A stretch of DNA of 64,000 nt from Phycisphaerales bacterium (lineage in GTDB: Bacteria; Planctomycetota; Phycisphaerae; Phycisphaerales; UBA1924). The translations under genes and the position numbers were made by a program. The number at the start of each line of letters is the position of its first letter. Position 1 is the first letter of the stretch. Shown one piece after another: positions 26,025 to 34,780 of the stretch. Location of the stretch: assembly GCA_029260455.1 (NCBI GenBank), contig JAJDDF010000006.1, positions 491,394 through 555,393 of the forward strand. The letters run 5' to 3'. Under the pieces are notes generated by a model. It was not told the origin of the DNA, made no database searches, and was given only the letters and a program-made list of their open reading frames with translations.

Positions 26025-27269
26025 ATGCGTGCCTCTCCGCAATCTGTTTCGTATTCGGCAGCGCTGTCGCCTCATGCGCGCCACTTCTCGCATCTCACGC
26101 GCGACCTTGATTATCTGAATCACGGCTCATTCGGCGCGTCTTCAGATGCGGTCATTGAGTATCAGATGATGCTGCGCAATCAGATGGAGCGCGAAGCGGT
26201 TCAGTTTTTTGTCCATGATCTTGAGCCGCTTCTTGATGACGCGATGGGCGCACTGGGTGATTTTCTGGGTGCGTTTGCGCAAGACCTTGTGCCGGTGACA
26301 AATGCAACGGTGGGCGTGAACTCGGTCTTGCGTTCCCTCGACTTTGCCCCGGGCGATGAGCTGCTCACGACGAACCACGAATACAATGCGTGCAGAAACG
26401 TTCTGGATTTTGTCGCGAATCGTTCTGGCGCTAGAGTAAAGTGCGCGCAGGTGCCCTTCCCTGTTCAGCGTGACGATGAAATTGTTGATGCGATCATGAG
26501 TGAGGTGACGCCGCGCACTACGCTTGCGTTGATCAGCCACATCACAAGCCCGACCGGTTTGATTTTTCCGATCAGGCGCATCGTGAACGAACTGGCGGCC
26601 AAAGGCATTGATACGCTAGTCGATGGTGCGCACGCGCCGGGCATGATTGATGTGAATATCAGGGACATCAATCCCGCCTATTACACGGGCAATTGCCACA
26701 AGTGGATATGTGCGCCCAAGGGCGCAGGATTTCTATACGTTCGTCCTGATCTACAACACTCCATTCGTCCTGCGATTATTTCTCATGGAGCCAATGCAAC
26801 GCGCACGGATCGATCGCGGTATCGCATCGAATTTTACTGGGTGGGGACTGCCGATCCAACGGCGATCTTGTGTGTGCCCAAAGCGATGGAAACAATGGAA
26901 GCCATGTTGCCCGGCGGTTGGCCTGCGCTGCGCGCTGCGAACCATGCACTCGCACTTGCAGGGCGCGATCGTGTGTGCGCAGCACTCAATATCACGTCAC
27001 CCGCGCCGGATTCAATGATTGGTTCGCTTGCATCCATCCCATTGCCAGATGCACCTCCGGGGGGGCCGCCGACAACATCGTCACTCTATGCAGACCCTAT
27101 ACAAATGCGCATGGTCGAACAGTATCGCGTGCAGGTGCCGATCATTCCCTGGCCTGCGCCGCCCCATCGCCTTGTTCGACTGTCTGCTCAGCTCTACAAC
27201 ACGAAAACGCAGTACGATCGTCTTGGTGCTGCATTGAAAGCGGTGCTTGCAGAGGAACCCAACTCCTGA
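26025..27269 (+). CDS. Class V aminotransferase, isopenicillin-N epimerase-like
   Basis: A 414-residue PLP enzyme. It starts with YLNHGSFGASSDAVIEYQ, the opening of the CefD/cysteine-desulfurase-like class V group, then NATVGVNSVLRSL, SHITSPTGLIFP, the PLP-binding aspartate/histidine pair in VDGAHAPGM, and the Schiff-base lysine in TGNCHKWICAPKG (Lys226). The C-terminal domain has a substrate-facing RLSAQLYNT. The family includes epimerases, lyases and desulfurases, so the substrate cannot be read off. Its stop overlaps the start of holB by one base (TGATG), so it may be co-translated with a clamp-loader subunit, which is an odd pairing. GTG at 26022 is an alternative start. Confidence 0.9.
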   Translation: MRASPQSVSYSAALSPHARHFSHLTRDLDYLNHGSFGASSDAVIEYQMMLRNQMEREAVQFFVHDLEPLLDDAMGALGDFLGAFAQDLVPVTNATVGVNSVLRSLDFAPGDELLTTNHEYNACRNVLDFVANRSGARVKCAQVPFPVQRDDEIVDAIMSEVTPRTTLALISHITSPTGLIFPIRRIVNELAAKGIDTLVDGAHAPGMIDVNIRDINPAYYTGNCHKWICAPKGAGFLYVRPDLQHSIRPAIISHGANATRTDRSRYRIEFYWVGTADPTAILCVPKAMETMEAMLPGGWPALRAANHALALAGRDRVCAALNITSPAPDSMIGSLASIPLPDAPPGGPPTTSSLYADPIQMRMVEQYRVQVPIIPWPAPPHRLVRLSAQLYNTKTQYDRLGAALKAVLAEEPNS

Positions 27270-28453
27270 TGGCGAAGAAGGTCACCAAGAAGAAGTCAGC
27301 GCCGCGGCGCACAAAGAAAGCTATTGATGCGCCTGCGCCGATCGAGCACGCAGAGCCAGCGCTAACGAATCTTGACGATGTAATCGGCCAAACACATGCG
27401 ATAGACATATTGCGCTCCACCGTTGCCAGCGGGCGCGTGCATCATGCGTGGGTGTTTGTTGGCCCGCCGGGCGTTGGCAAGCGCACGACGGCGGAGGCTT
27501 TTGCGGCGTTGCTTCTTGATCCTACAGCAGCGCCTGATCTGAATGGCGTGTGGAAATGCGATCCCCAGAGCGCAACGCGCGCCATGGTCGAACGCCGAAC
27601 GCATCCCGATCTGCACATCATCACCAAGGAACTGGCCGCATTTTCAGATGATTCTTCAGTGCGCAATCGCAAACAGATCACGATCCCAAAAGAAGTGTTG
27701 CGCGACCACCTGCTCAATCCTATAGCACATGCTCCAACGATTAGATCTGATGCGCGCGCCACCAAAGTGTTCATCATTGACGAAGCAGAACGCATGGATC
27801 GATCCATCTCAAACGCGCCGACTCAAAACAGTTTGCTCAAGACATTGGAAGAACCGCCAGATGGTTCAGTGATTATTCTCGTCACATCGCGCGAGCAGGC
27901 ACTCTTGCCGACGATTCGCAGCAGATGTCAGCGCGTCACGTTTGGTCGTCTTGATGCCAAGGACATGTCGGAGTGGTTTAAACGTTCCGGTGTGGATGTC
28001 TCTGCCGATCAGCGGTCATGGGTAGAAAAATATGCATCTGGCAGCCCCGGTCTTGCGACGCTTGCGATTCGCACCGGTCTTGCAACATGGGCGATGCGAC
28101 TTGATCCGCTGATCGATGGCGCGCTGGGCGGTGCTCAAAGTGGAACCTATCAGCCGGAGCTTGGGGCGCTTCTTGCAACGCTTGTCAATGACTGGGCGGA
28201 GGCGCAGGTGAAGGCGCATCCGGGAGTGAGCAAAGAAGCTTCGACCCACGCGGGTGTGGGGCTGCTTGTTGAAGTTCTGGGTGAACGTTTGCGTGCGGGT
28301 GTGCGCGGGAGGGCGGAGCGCGGCCAGAATGTCGAGGCCTTGCTTGACTCGATTGATCGCCTTGCGATTGCAGAGCAGCAGGTGTCAGCCAATGTGGGCC
28401 TGCCCATGGTCGCGGAGCTTTTGTCAGGTGAACTTGCCGCTGCGGGGCATTGA
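27269..28453 (+). CDS. holB: DNA polymerase III subunit delta prime
   Basis: A 394-residue AAA+ clamp-loader subunit. A Lys-rich leader (MAKKVTKKKSAPRRTKK) precedes LDDVIGQTHAIDILR, the Walker A loop GPPGVGKRTTAEA, KVFIIDEAERMDRS (Walker B), NSLLKTLEEPPDGSVIILVTS and LLPTIRSRCQRVTFG with the SRC sensor motif. The zinc module between the Walker motifs keeps one cysteine (WKCDPQSATRA) where related loaders have four. AGAGGA lies 12 nt upstream of the ATG at 27269. The 3' end sits 8 bp from convergent fliS. Together with holA this gives two of the three essential clamp-loader proteins; dnaX is not in view. Confidence 0.9.
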   Translation: MAKKVTKKKSAPRRTKKAIDAPAPIEHAEPALTNLDDVIGQTHAIDILRSTVASGRVHHAWVFVGPPGVGKRTTAEAFAALLLDPTAAPDLNGVWKCDPQSATRAMVERRTHPDLHIITKELAAFSDDSSVRNRKQITIPKEVLRDHLLNPIAHAPTIRSDARATKVFIIDEAERMDRSISNAPTQNSLLKTLEEPPDGSVIILVTSREQALLPTIRSRCQRVTFGRLDAKDMSEWFKRSGVDVSADQRSWVEKYASGSPGLATLAIRTGLATWAMRLDPLIDGALGGAQSGTYQPELGALLATLVNDWAEAQVKAHPGVSKEASTHAGVGLLVEVLGERLRAGVRGRAERGQNVEALLDSIDRLAIAEQQVSANVGLPMVAELLSGELAAAGH

Positions 28454-28461
28454 AGTCAGTC

Positions 28462-28929
28462 TCAGGCGGATAATGAGAGTGGTTTGGGTGGCGTGTTGGG
28501 GCTAGGCGAGACGGGTACCGCAGCGGGCACATGTGGATTGGCTGCCCGATCTTCTGTCGCGCGATCCATCAGCATCGTCCAGGTTTCGCGCTCATAGGCC
28601 ATGATGTTGATGCACGAATCGAGCTTGGCAATATCTTTCTCAAAGCTGGCATCAGTCACATGGTTATAGGCGAAAGTGAGCACCGACGACACCTGTGCGC
28701 ACAACTCCGGGGCCACCTCATGTCTCATGGTGTTGATGAGTTCGAGGATGATGTCTTTGGCAGAGGAAAGGTTTGTGTATACACCTTCCCATTGCTTGTG
28801 TGCCATGGCATCCCGTCCATCGCGCAAAAATCGCTCGCACCCTTCAAGCAGAAGCAGGCGCAATTTTTCAGGTGTGGCGGTCAGCACCTGCTGACGGAGA
28901 TACGGATTGTTGGGGTCAAATGCAGTCAT
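28462..28929 (-). CDS. fliS: Flagellar export chaperone FliS
   Basis: FliS binds flagellin C-termini in the cytoplasm to prevent early polymerisation. From ATG 28929 the protein is 155 aa and begins FDPNNPYLRQQVLTATPEKL, the family's usual opening, then LLLLEGCERFLRDGRDAM, and a four-helix bundle with INTMRHEVAPELCAQVSSVLTFAYNHV. A Pro-rich tail of about 25 residues extends past the bundle, longer than usual. ATG 28962 would add 11 residues. It follows fliD by about 108 bp, the common fliD-fliS order. Confidence 0.92.
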   Translation of the reverse strand: MTAFDPNNPYLRQQVLTATPEKLRLLLLEGCERFLRDGRDAMAHKQWEGVYTNLSSAKDIILELINTMRHEVAPELCAQVSSVLTFAYNHVTDASFEKDIAKLDSCINIMAYERETWTMLMDRATEDRAANPHVPAAVPVSPSPNTPPKPLSLSA

Positions 28930-29036
28930 CTGTGCAAGCGTTATCGGCAAGGCATCACGCATTGTTGAGCGCATAACTTCAATCCGGACGAATCGAAATC
29001 ATATGACGCGCAGGCTTTTCACCCGGTTTCGGAGTC

Positions 29037-31973
29037 TTACCCAATTGGACTCAGGCTTGCCAGTGCAGATTGCTGTTGAGAAAGCATTGCAAGGGTCTGC
29101 TCCATCGCGATGAACTGGGCTTCCAATCGTGCCTGTTTGCGCTCGAGCTGCCCATCAATGCCCTCGATGCGCGATTCCTGCAAGTCGATCTGAGTTTGCA
29201 ACGAGCGATCCTTGCGCGTGATCGTGCCGTCGATGGAGTTGGTGAGTGATTCGACCAGATTCTTGAGTTGCTCACCGACGCCGAGCTTGAGAAATGTCTC
29301 TTCTGTGGAATCGACAAAGGCGCCAGGCGCGACTTCAACTGGCGCAGTCGGAGCTCTCTGAAACCCGCCCAGAAGGTCAGCAACATTATCGAAATCTGCT
29401 TCGAGCGCCTCGCGGAAGTCATCACGATCGAACGTGAGCTTTGCATCGCTGCCAATACGAATGCCGACGTGGAAGAGAAATTGATTGGGCCCTTCCACAT
29501 TCAGGGCTTTGCCCTGGATAAGCCGAAAGAGAGAACGCTCAACATTGCTCACGGTGACATCGCCGAGCAGCACGCCGCGCACTTCGGCTTCCGCATCAAA
29601 CTTGTCATATTTTTTGATCGTATCAATGACTTTGTTGAATGCCTCGACGAAACTCTCCACAGCGGTTTCAATCGCATCGTTGTCACGCTGGACCGACACT
29701 TCGATTGGTGTACTGCCCGTCGCCTTCAGATCAATCGTGACGCCCGAGATGACATCATCCAATGTGTTTGAAGAACTGGTGAGCAACACGGCCTGCGCAG
29801 GATCTGATGAACCAAAGAACACAACCGCGTTATTGCCAGCATCAAGTGTTGACAGATTCAGATCAATATCCTGTGTGTCGATGATAAATCGACCATCAGT
29901 TCCAGCAAAGCTGCTCGAGAAATTCAGACGAAATGGACTGTTGGCACTGCCATCATTGACAATATTTGCAGTGATCCCAAGTCCCTCAAGATTGATTTTT
30001 TGTGCAATGTCATCAAGGGTGTCAGTTGCATCAAAGTTCACGATGCGCTCATATGATCCTGATGCAATAGATCGCCCGGTGCCGCCGTCCACATCATATG
30101 AACCCACCCAGTTCAGGCTCCTGGCAAGTGTGCCATCGGTATCAGCAATTGTCAGCTCGCCCGTGCCGACCGTGATATCTTCGACAGAGATGCCATCGCC
30201 CTGGTCATTGAGTGCAAAGACAAGTTTGCCATTCACTTCGGGGCGCGAATTGAGAAAATTCAGGAACTCATGCACGTTGGTGTATGAGCCATCAATCGTA
30301 AGTGAGACAGCGGCGCCCGAGCGTGTTGTAAATTGCACTTCACCCGATGAAATGCCGCGTCCGCCATCGAGTTCATCAATGTCGGTCGCTCGGTCGAGCC
30401 ATTGATGTTGAATATTCTTCCCATTGATTGATGTTGCTGCAACATTCCCATCAATACCCAGTTCTGTTGCGAGCGCCCCGGTAATGATGAGATTACTCGT
30501 TGTACTGCCTGTCGAATCCGTGATCGACAAACCATTGCCCGCCCGGTTGAGATCGACGGTGACATTGCTCGCTGCAAGCTGTGTGTTGATTGACGTGATC
30601 ACTTCCGATAGTGAAGCCGTTTGCAGGTTCAAGGCACTGATATCCACAGCCGTCACCGTTCCATCACGCGCGGTGACAGAGAATGTGTTGTTTGTCAGCC
30701 CGGCCCCGCCATTCAAATTACGCGCAAGCACAGAGTCCATCTGTGCAATCAGGCGCGAGCCTTGGAGGGTTGCGCCTGCAAAGCCAGCCGTTGCGATGCC
30801 AAGTGCTTCAGCGGTGCTGGAGTTGGTGCCGACACTTGCAACGATGAGGTTGCCGCCCCCCCCTGTGCTGTCCGTGAGCGTCAGGCCGCTGGTGGTTGCG
30901 TCAACGGAAGCGACGAAAGACACACCCGCAGCGACCGCCGCCTCATTGATGCGATCAACAATGTGTCCAAGTGTGGTGGCGTGTGTTTCATCAATTCTGA
31001 AGTTGGTGTCGGGGCGTGTTGAATCTGTTGGAAAATTCGGAATGGTCGAAATTTCAGTACCCGCAAGATAGGCAATGGAGTCAATCGTTTCGTCGTTGGT
31101 CAGTACTTCTGTTTTCTCTTCGCCGAAACCGACGGTAAAAACAGTCCCATCGCGCGCCGTGATCTGGATATTGTCAACACCATCTTGCACGAGCACCCCA
31201 AGCCCATCACTGAGGCCCCGAAGCGCGGTGTTGTCGGAGATAGTACGAATAGCAGTACCGGTAATCGCTCCTGATACAGAGCCTTTGATGCCAAGATCTG
31301 TCGCGGTGAATGACCCGAGAACATTGTCAATAATAAGATTGCCTGCACCGCCGGAGTTGTCGGTAATCTTGAGCGTATCGCCATCAATCGCAGCGGTGAC
31401 GGCGATCGTTGATGCACCATTGATCGCTTCGAGCACATCATCGACAGTGATCGCCCGCGAGAGATCGACGATCGCATTGGCACCAGATCCGTCGGTGATC
31501 TGAATTTTTCCGCGCCGTACGCCGTTACCGCCGTTCAGTTCTGCAAGAGAAGTCTCTTGGGTGACGCCGCCCCCTCCGCGCTCAAAGGTGAAGGTGGTAG
31601 CGCCAACGCCGGAGGTATCACGATCAGTGAACCCGTGGCTCAGGGCGCGCTGCGATGTCACAAGACGGTCAATGATAAAGCTGTACGAACCCGCGGTGGC
31701 ACTGGTCGATGCGGTTGCTGCGAGTGCGCTCTCATTGCTGCTGGTAGCACTTGTAGATTGGAAGATTTTATTGGTGTTGAATGCCCCCGCCGCGGTCTGC
31801 AGGCCCAGGAGCGATGAGTTGACATCCAGATAGGCGGCCTGCTGTTGTTGCAACTCAGCAATGCGGCGCTGGGCAAACAGCTTGGGGCGCGCATCGATTG
31901 CCAGTAATTGCTGGATGAGTGAGCCGGTGTCGATGCCGGATATCAGGCCAATGCTTGATGAGATTCCACCCAT
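29037..31973 (-). CDS. fliD: Flagellar hook-associated protein 2 (filament cap), enlarged
   Basis: FliD forms the cap at the tip of the flagellar filament. The N-terminus MGGISSSIGLISGIDTGSLIQQLLAID and the C-terminal helix region (SRIEGIDGQLERKQARLEAQFIAMEQTLAMLSQQQSAL) are characteristic, as is the penultimate segment on LFDKY-like KVIDTIKKYDKFDAEAE. At 978 aa it is about twice the E. coli protein. The extra length is internal: four or five repeated flagellin-IN-type modules, each with LNGGxG, a TARDGT or TRSGA strand, a DVLEAIN-like helix and a LTLTDSTGG turn. GGAGGG precedes the ATG at 8 nt. Genes for hook and basal body are elsewhere. Confidence 0.93.
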   Translation of the reverse strand: MGGISSSIGLISGIDTGSLIQQLLAIDARPKLFAQRRIAELQQQQAAYLDVNSSLLGLQTAAGAFNTNKIFQSTSATSSNESALAATASTSATAGSYSFIIDRLVTSQRALSHGFTDRDTSGVGATTFTFERGGGGVTQETSLAELNGGNGVRRGKIQITDGSGANAIVDLSRAITVDDVLEAINGASTIAVTAAIDGDTLKITDNSGGAGNLIIDNVLGSFTATDLGIKGSVSGAITGTAIRTISDNTALRGLSDGLGVLVQDGVDNIQITARDGTVFTVGFGEEKTEVLTNDETIDSIAYLAGTEISTIPNFPTDSTRPDTNFRIDETHATTLGHIVDRINEAAVAAGVSFVASVDATTSGLTLTDSTGGGGNLIVASVGTNSSTAEALGIATAGFAGATLQGSRLIAQMDSVLARNLNGGAGLTNNTFSVTARDGTVTAVDISALNLQTASLSEVITSINTQLAASNVTVDLNRAGNGLSITDSTGSTTSNLIITGALATELGIDGNVAATSINGKNIQHQWLDRATDIDELDGGRGISSGEVQFTTRSGAAVSLTIDGSYTNVHEFLNFLNSRPEVNGKLVFALNDQGDGISVEDITVGTGELTIADTDGTLARSLNWVGSYDVDGGTGRSIASGSYERIVNFDATDTLDDIAQKINLEGLGITANIVNDGSANSPFRLNFSSSFAGTDGRFIIDTQDIDLNLSTLDAGNNAVVFFGSSDPAQAVLLTSSSNTLDDVISGVTIDLKATGSTPIEVSVQRDNDAIETAVESFVEAFNKVIDTIKKYDKFDAEAEVRGVLLGDVTVSNVERSLFRLIQGKALNVEGPNQFLFHVGIRIGSDAKLTFDRDDFREALEADFDNVADLLGGFQRAPTAPVEVAPGAFVDSTEETFLKLGVGEQLKNLVESLTNSIDGTITRKDRSLQTQIDLQESRIEGIDGQLERKQARLEAQFIAMEQTLAMLSQQQSALASLSPIG

Positions 31974-32026
31974 GTGATGAGCCCTCCAGAATGCGCGCGT
32001 ATCAGGCCCGCCCTGTGGAGCCCCGT

Positions 32027-32296
32027 CTATGCTGCGTGTCGCACGTCGCGTGCCAGTTCTGGCTCACGAGGCGGGGCAGCAGGGCCACCAGCCATGGCAA
32101 AGCAGTTGCCGCCTCGCGGACGATCTATGCCCATGGCCCGAAGCCGCAGCACATCCATCGCCCACGATTGAAGCGTGCGGTTGAACAGCCGCTGCGCCTC
32201 TTGCAATGCCACCTCGCCTGCGGACGCCGATGCTGGCGCTCCATCATTAAGATCGGTCAGATTCACCGGGTCGGTAGAGGGGCAGTTGTCTTGCAT
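32027..32296 (-). CDS. Small protein upstream of fliD, unknown
   Basis: An 89-residue frame from ATG 32296 ending 54 bp before fliD on the same strand. It has an Asp/Ala/Ser-rich first half and a helix-prone middle (ALQEAQRLFNRTLQSWAMDVLRLRAM), then a Pro/Arg-rich end. No family recognised and no clear ribosome-binding site. A short inverted repeat GCCCG/CGGGC lies right at the start codon. Position suggests a flagellar accessory gene; equally it could be non-coding. Confidence 0.4.
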   Translation of the reverse strand: MQDNCPSTDPVNLTDLNDGAPASASAGEVALQEAQRLFNRTLQSWAMDVLRLRAMGIDRPRGGNCFAMAGGPAAPPREPELARDVRHAA

Positions 32297-32415
32297 GCCC
32301 GGTGTGTCGGGCGGTTTGTAAGGGCTCTGAAGGTTGGATGAGCAATGCAGCGCACACTGGCAACCTGCGGCACCAAAACGGCGCAATGGTTGCGCAGGTC
32401 CGAATAATAATCCGT

Positions 32416-32455
32416 CTGTGAAATGAACAAGCCGCCGGTGAGCCCCGACGGCTTG
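32416..32455 (-). terminator. Probable intrinsic terminator of the H1-like gene
   Basis: Arms CAAGCCG (32428-32434) and CGGCTTG (32449-32455) pair perfectly, with an inner CGG/CCG continuation after one mismatch. On the minus strand the stem is followed by TTCATTTCAC, a weak T-rich run. It lies 30 bp beyond the stop of the histone-like gene. Confidence 0.5.
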
Positions 32456-32484
32456 CCCAAAGAATAGAAGTTCGAATGGATGGC

Positions 32485-33012
32485 TCAGGCAGCGCGGCGA
32501 CGTGACGTCGTGCGGCGCGAGCTGCCCGTGCTAGAGCGGCGGGCCTTTGAGATGCTGAATGACGAGCGCTTGGCACCCGAGCGCTTCGGAGCAGAACGCT
32601 TGGTTGTGCGCTTGCGAGCGACGGGCTTGCGGGCCGTACTCTTCTTGGCAGTGCGCTTGCGAGCGACAGGCTTGCGGGCCGTACTCTTCTTGGTCGTGCG
32701 CTTGCGAGCGACAGGCTTACGCGCGGTGCTCTTCTTGGTTGTGCGCTTGCGAGCGACGGGCTTGCGCGCGGTGCTCTTCTTGGTTGTGCGCTTGCGAGCG
32801 ACGGGCTTGCGTGCTGTGCTCTTCTTGGTCGTGCGCTTGCGAGCAACAGGCTTGCGGGCAGCGGGCTTGCGAGCAGTGGTCTTGCGCGTCGTGCGCTTCT
32901 TGGAAGCGGTCTTCTTCGGACTCGCCTTCCTGTTGGTGGTCTTCCTAGCAGTGGTCTTGCGTGCGGTCGAGCGCTTTGTGCTGCTCGAGCGTCGAGTACG
33001 AGTCGCAGGCAT
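32485..33012 (-). CDS. Histone H1-like Lys/Arg/Ala repeat protein
   Basis: A 175-residue protein made almost only of Lys, Arg, Ala, Thr, Ser and Pro, with no acidic residue seen. The middle consists of six nearly perfect 15-residue repeats, KRTTKKSTARKPVAR, flanked by less regular basic segments and ending SSRRTTSRRRAA. Such sequences match the C-terminal tails of histone H1 and bacterial H1-like proteins (AlgP, HctB) that bind and compact DNA. AGGAAT lies directly before the ATG. The gene is divergent from the DAHP synthase gene and follows no known chromatin gene, so its role in nucleoid packing is inferred from composition. No globular winged-helix domain is present. Confidence 0.85.
   Translation of the reverse strand: MPATRTRRSSSTKRSTARKTTARKTTNRKASPKKTASKKRTTRKTTARKPAARKPVARKRTTKKSTARKPVARKRTTKKSTARKPVARKRTTKKSTARKPVARKRTTKKSTARKPVARKRTAKKSTARKPVARKRTTKRSAPKRSGAKRSSFSISKARRSSTGSSRRTTSRRRAA
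32606..32875. repeat. Six tandem 45-bp coding repeats
   Basis: The motif beginning GTGCGCTTGCGAG recurs at 32606, 32651, 32696, 32741, 32786 and 32831, an exact 45-bp period, with scattered third-position changes. It encodes the 15-residue module of the H1-like protein. Third-base variation shows the array is older than a fresh slippage event but may still expand or contract. Confidence 0.9.
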
Positions 33013-33330
33013 ATTCCTGACTCCGTTGAGCCGGCCGCCAAACGGCGAGCCGTCAAAGTTTTCTGAATCTCAGCGAGCCGCAGCCAAATCCGCGACCGCT
33101 TTGAGATATGCCCCGTTTCTTGTGAGTCGAGCGCAACATCTCTTGTTTCCGAGATGCCTATCGTCTGCCTTGCATATGGACGTGAACAAATGTGCGCCCT
33201 TCTGCTGTTATCGGTGCGATTGTCTAAACTCATGTTCACTTGCGTTGGCAGGCGGGGCGTGCCGATGGCACATTGACAGTGACACAGCGCACCGTGCGCA
33301 ACTGTCATGACAGGCTTCAAGGGGCTAAAA
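33013..33330. promoter_or_regulatory. Divergent intergenic region, H1-like gene and DAHP synthase
   Basis: About 320 bases between divergently read genes. A TTGACA hexamer sits at 33273-33278, but no convincing TATAAT lies 17 bp downstream. No hairpin or frame of note was found. It should hold both promoters. The AAGGGG site at its right end serves the DAHP synthase start. Confidence 0.35.
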
Positions 33331-34731
33331 ATGGGTGCATCTCATAGACCAGCATCGCACACCGACACACCGAGCAGCGCTGCGCACTGGTCGCCGGAGT
33401 CATGGCAGGCCCGGTCAGTGGCCCAGATGATCGACTATCCGGACCGTGATGCGCTTGATCATTCGGTTGCAAAGCTCAGCGCATTACCGCCGCTTGTGAC
33501 CTCCGGCGAAGTCGAACGATTGACCGAACTCATCGCGCAGGCCCAGGAAGGACAGCGTTTCCTGCTCCAGGGAGGCGATTGCGCCGAAACTCTCGATGAT
33601 TGCAGGCCCGACAAAATCACTGCCCAACTCAAAATCCTGCTTCAGATGTCTTTGGTGCTCGTTCATGGCTTGAAGAAACCGATCATCCGGATTGGGCGCT
33701 TCGCAGGGCAATATGCAAAGCCGAGAAGTAGCACCACCGAGAGCCGCGGCGGCACCACCCTGCCCAGCTATTTCGGTGATCTGGTCAATGCATCCCCTTT
33801 TGACGCCCAGTCTCGTCGTCCCGATCCAGAGCGGCTTCTCTCTGCCTATCACCACGCCGCGGTCACATTGAATTTCATTCGTTCTTTGATTGATTCCGGC
33901 TTTGCAGACCTGCATCACCCGGAAAATTGGGACCTGCGCTTCATGGAACAGGCGGGGTTGCGTCCCAGTTTGCGGGCGGAATACCACAACATGACCAATC
34001 AGCTCGCTGAGGCCCTGCAATTCATGGAGGCCCTGGGAGATGGAACCGTCGATGAGCTGTCGCGTGTTGAATTTTTCACCTCGCACGAGGGGCTGAACCT
34101 CTACTACGAATCTGCCCAGACAAGGCAGGTGCCGCGCAAGACCGGCTGGTGGAACCTGACGACACATCTGCCATGGATCGGCGAGCGCACGAGGGGTGTC
34201 GATGGGGCCCATATTGAATATTTCCGGGGGATTCGCAATCCGGTTGCGGTCAAAATCGGTGCCGATGCCGATCCTTCCGAGGTTGTGCGGCTGATCAATG
34301 TCTTGAATCCTGACAATGAGCCGGGGCGGACCGTGCTTGTAACGCGCATGGGCGCAGCGCGGGCTGAGAAGACCCTGCCGCCGCTGCTTGCACACATCGC
34401 GGATTCGCGCCGACGCGTGCTGTGGGTGTGCGATCCGATGCACGGCAACACGCGCGCTTCCGGCGCCGATGGCTCAATCAAGACGCGCCACTTTGATGAC
34501 ATCCTCTCTGAAGTTGAAATGACCATCGATGCCCACGCGCGCATCGGGACCAATCTTGGCGGGATGCATCTCGAATTGACCGGCGAAGATGTCACAGAGT
34601 GTGTGGGGGGATCGGGCGGCATCACCGAAGCAGACCTGAGCTCCAACTATGAAAGCCTGTGCGATCCGCGACTCAATTATCAGCAGGCCCTTGAGATGGC
34701 TTTTCTGGTAGCTCGCCGATTTGGCACCTGA
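33331..34731 (+). CDS. Class II (plant-type) 3-deoxy-7-phosphoheptulonate synthase
   Basis: Joins PEP and erythrose 4-phosphate to DAHP, the entry to the shikimate pathway. The 466-residue protein has the class II hallmarks: FLLQGGDCAET (metal-binding Cys), RIGRFAGQYAKPRSSTTE, TSHEGLNLYYE, WIGERTRGVDGAHIEYFRG, DPMHGNT and GGMHLELTGEDVTEC. The ATG at 33331 has AAGGGG 7 nt upstream. An in-frame ATG at 33307 has no such site and would add only eight residues. No other aromatic pathway gene is nearby. Extra N-terminal regulatory segments seen in mycobacterial homologues are short here. Confidence 0.95.
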   Translation: MGASHRPASHTDTPSSAAHWSPESWQARSVAQMIDYPDRDALDHSVAKLSALPPLVTSGEVERLTELIAQAQEGQRFLLQGGDCAETLDDCRPDKITAQLKILLQMSLVLVHGLKKPIIRIGRFAGQYAKPRSSTTESRGGTTLPSYFGDLVNASPFDAQSRRPDPERLLSAYHHAAVTLNFIRSLIDSGFADLHHPENWDLRFMEQAGLRPSLRAEYHNMTNQLAEALQFMEALGDGTVDELSRVEFFTSHEGLNLYYESAQTRQVPRKTGWWNLTTHLPWIGERTRGVDGAHIEYFRGIRNPVAVKIGADADPSEVVRLINVLNPDNEPGRTVLVTRMGAARAEKTLPPLLAHIADSRRRVLWVCDPMHGNTRASGADGSIKTRHFDDILSEVEMTIDAHARIGTNLGGMHLELTGEDVTECVGGSGGITEADLSSNYESLCDPRLNYQQALEMAFLVARRFGT

Positions 34732-34780
34732 CACAAGGCGATCGAACTGGTTCATCGGATTGCTTCTACAATAGAAGCTC

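Noticed and set aside
32606..32875. Regular 45-bp repeats resembling a CRISPR array
   Set aside because: Repeats are contiguous without spacers and encode a repeated protein segment.
32480..33310. Plus-strand open frame of about 275 codons with repeated LRAVLFL units
   Set aside because: Reverse-strand shadow of the 45-bp repeats of the H1-like gene.
33484..34443. Minus-strand open frame of about 320 codons
   Set aside because: Antisense to the class II DAHP synthase, whose motifs are complete; the reverse frame has none.
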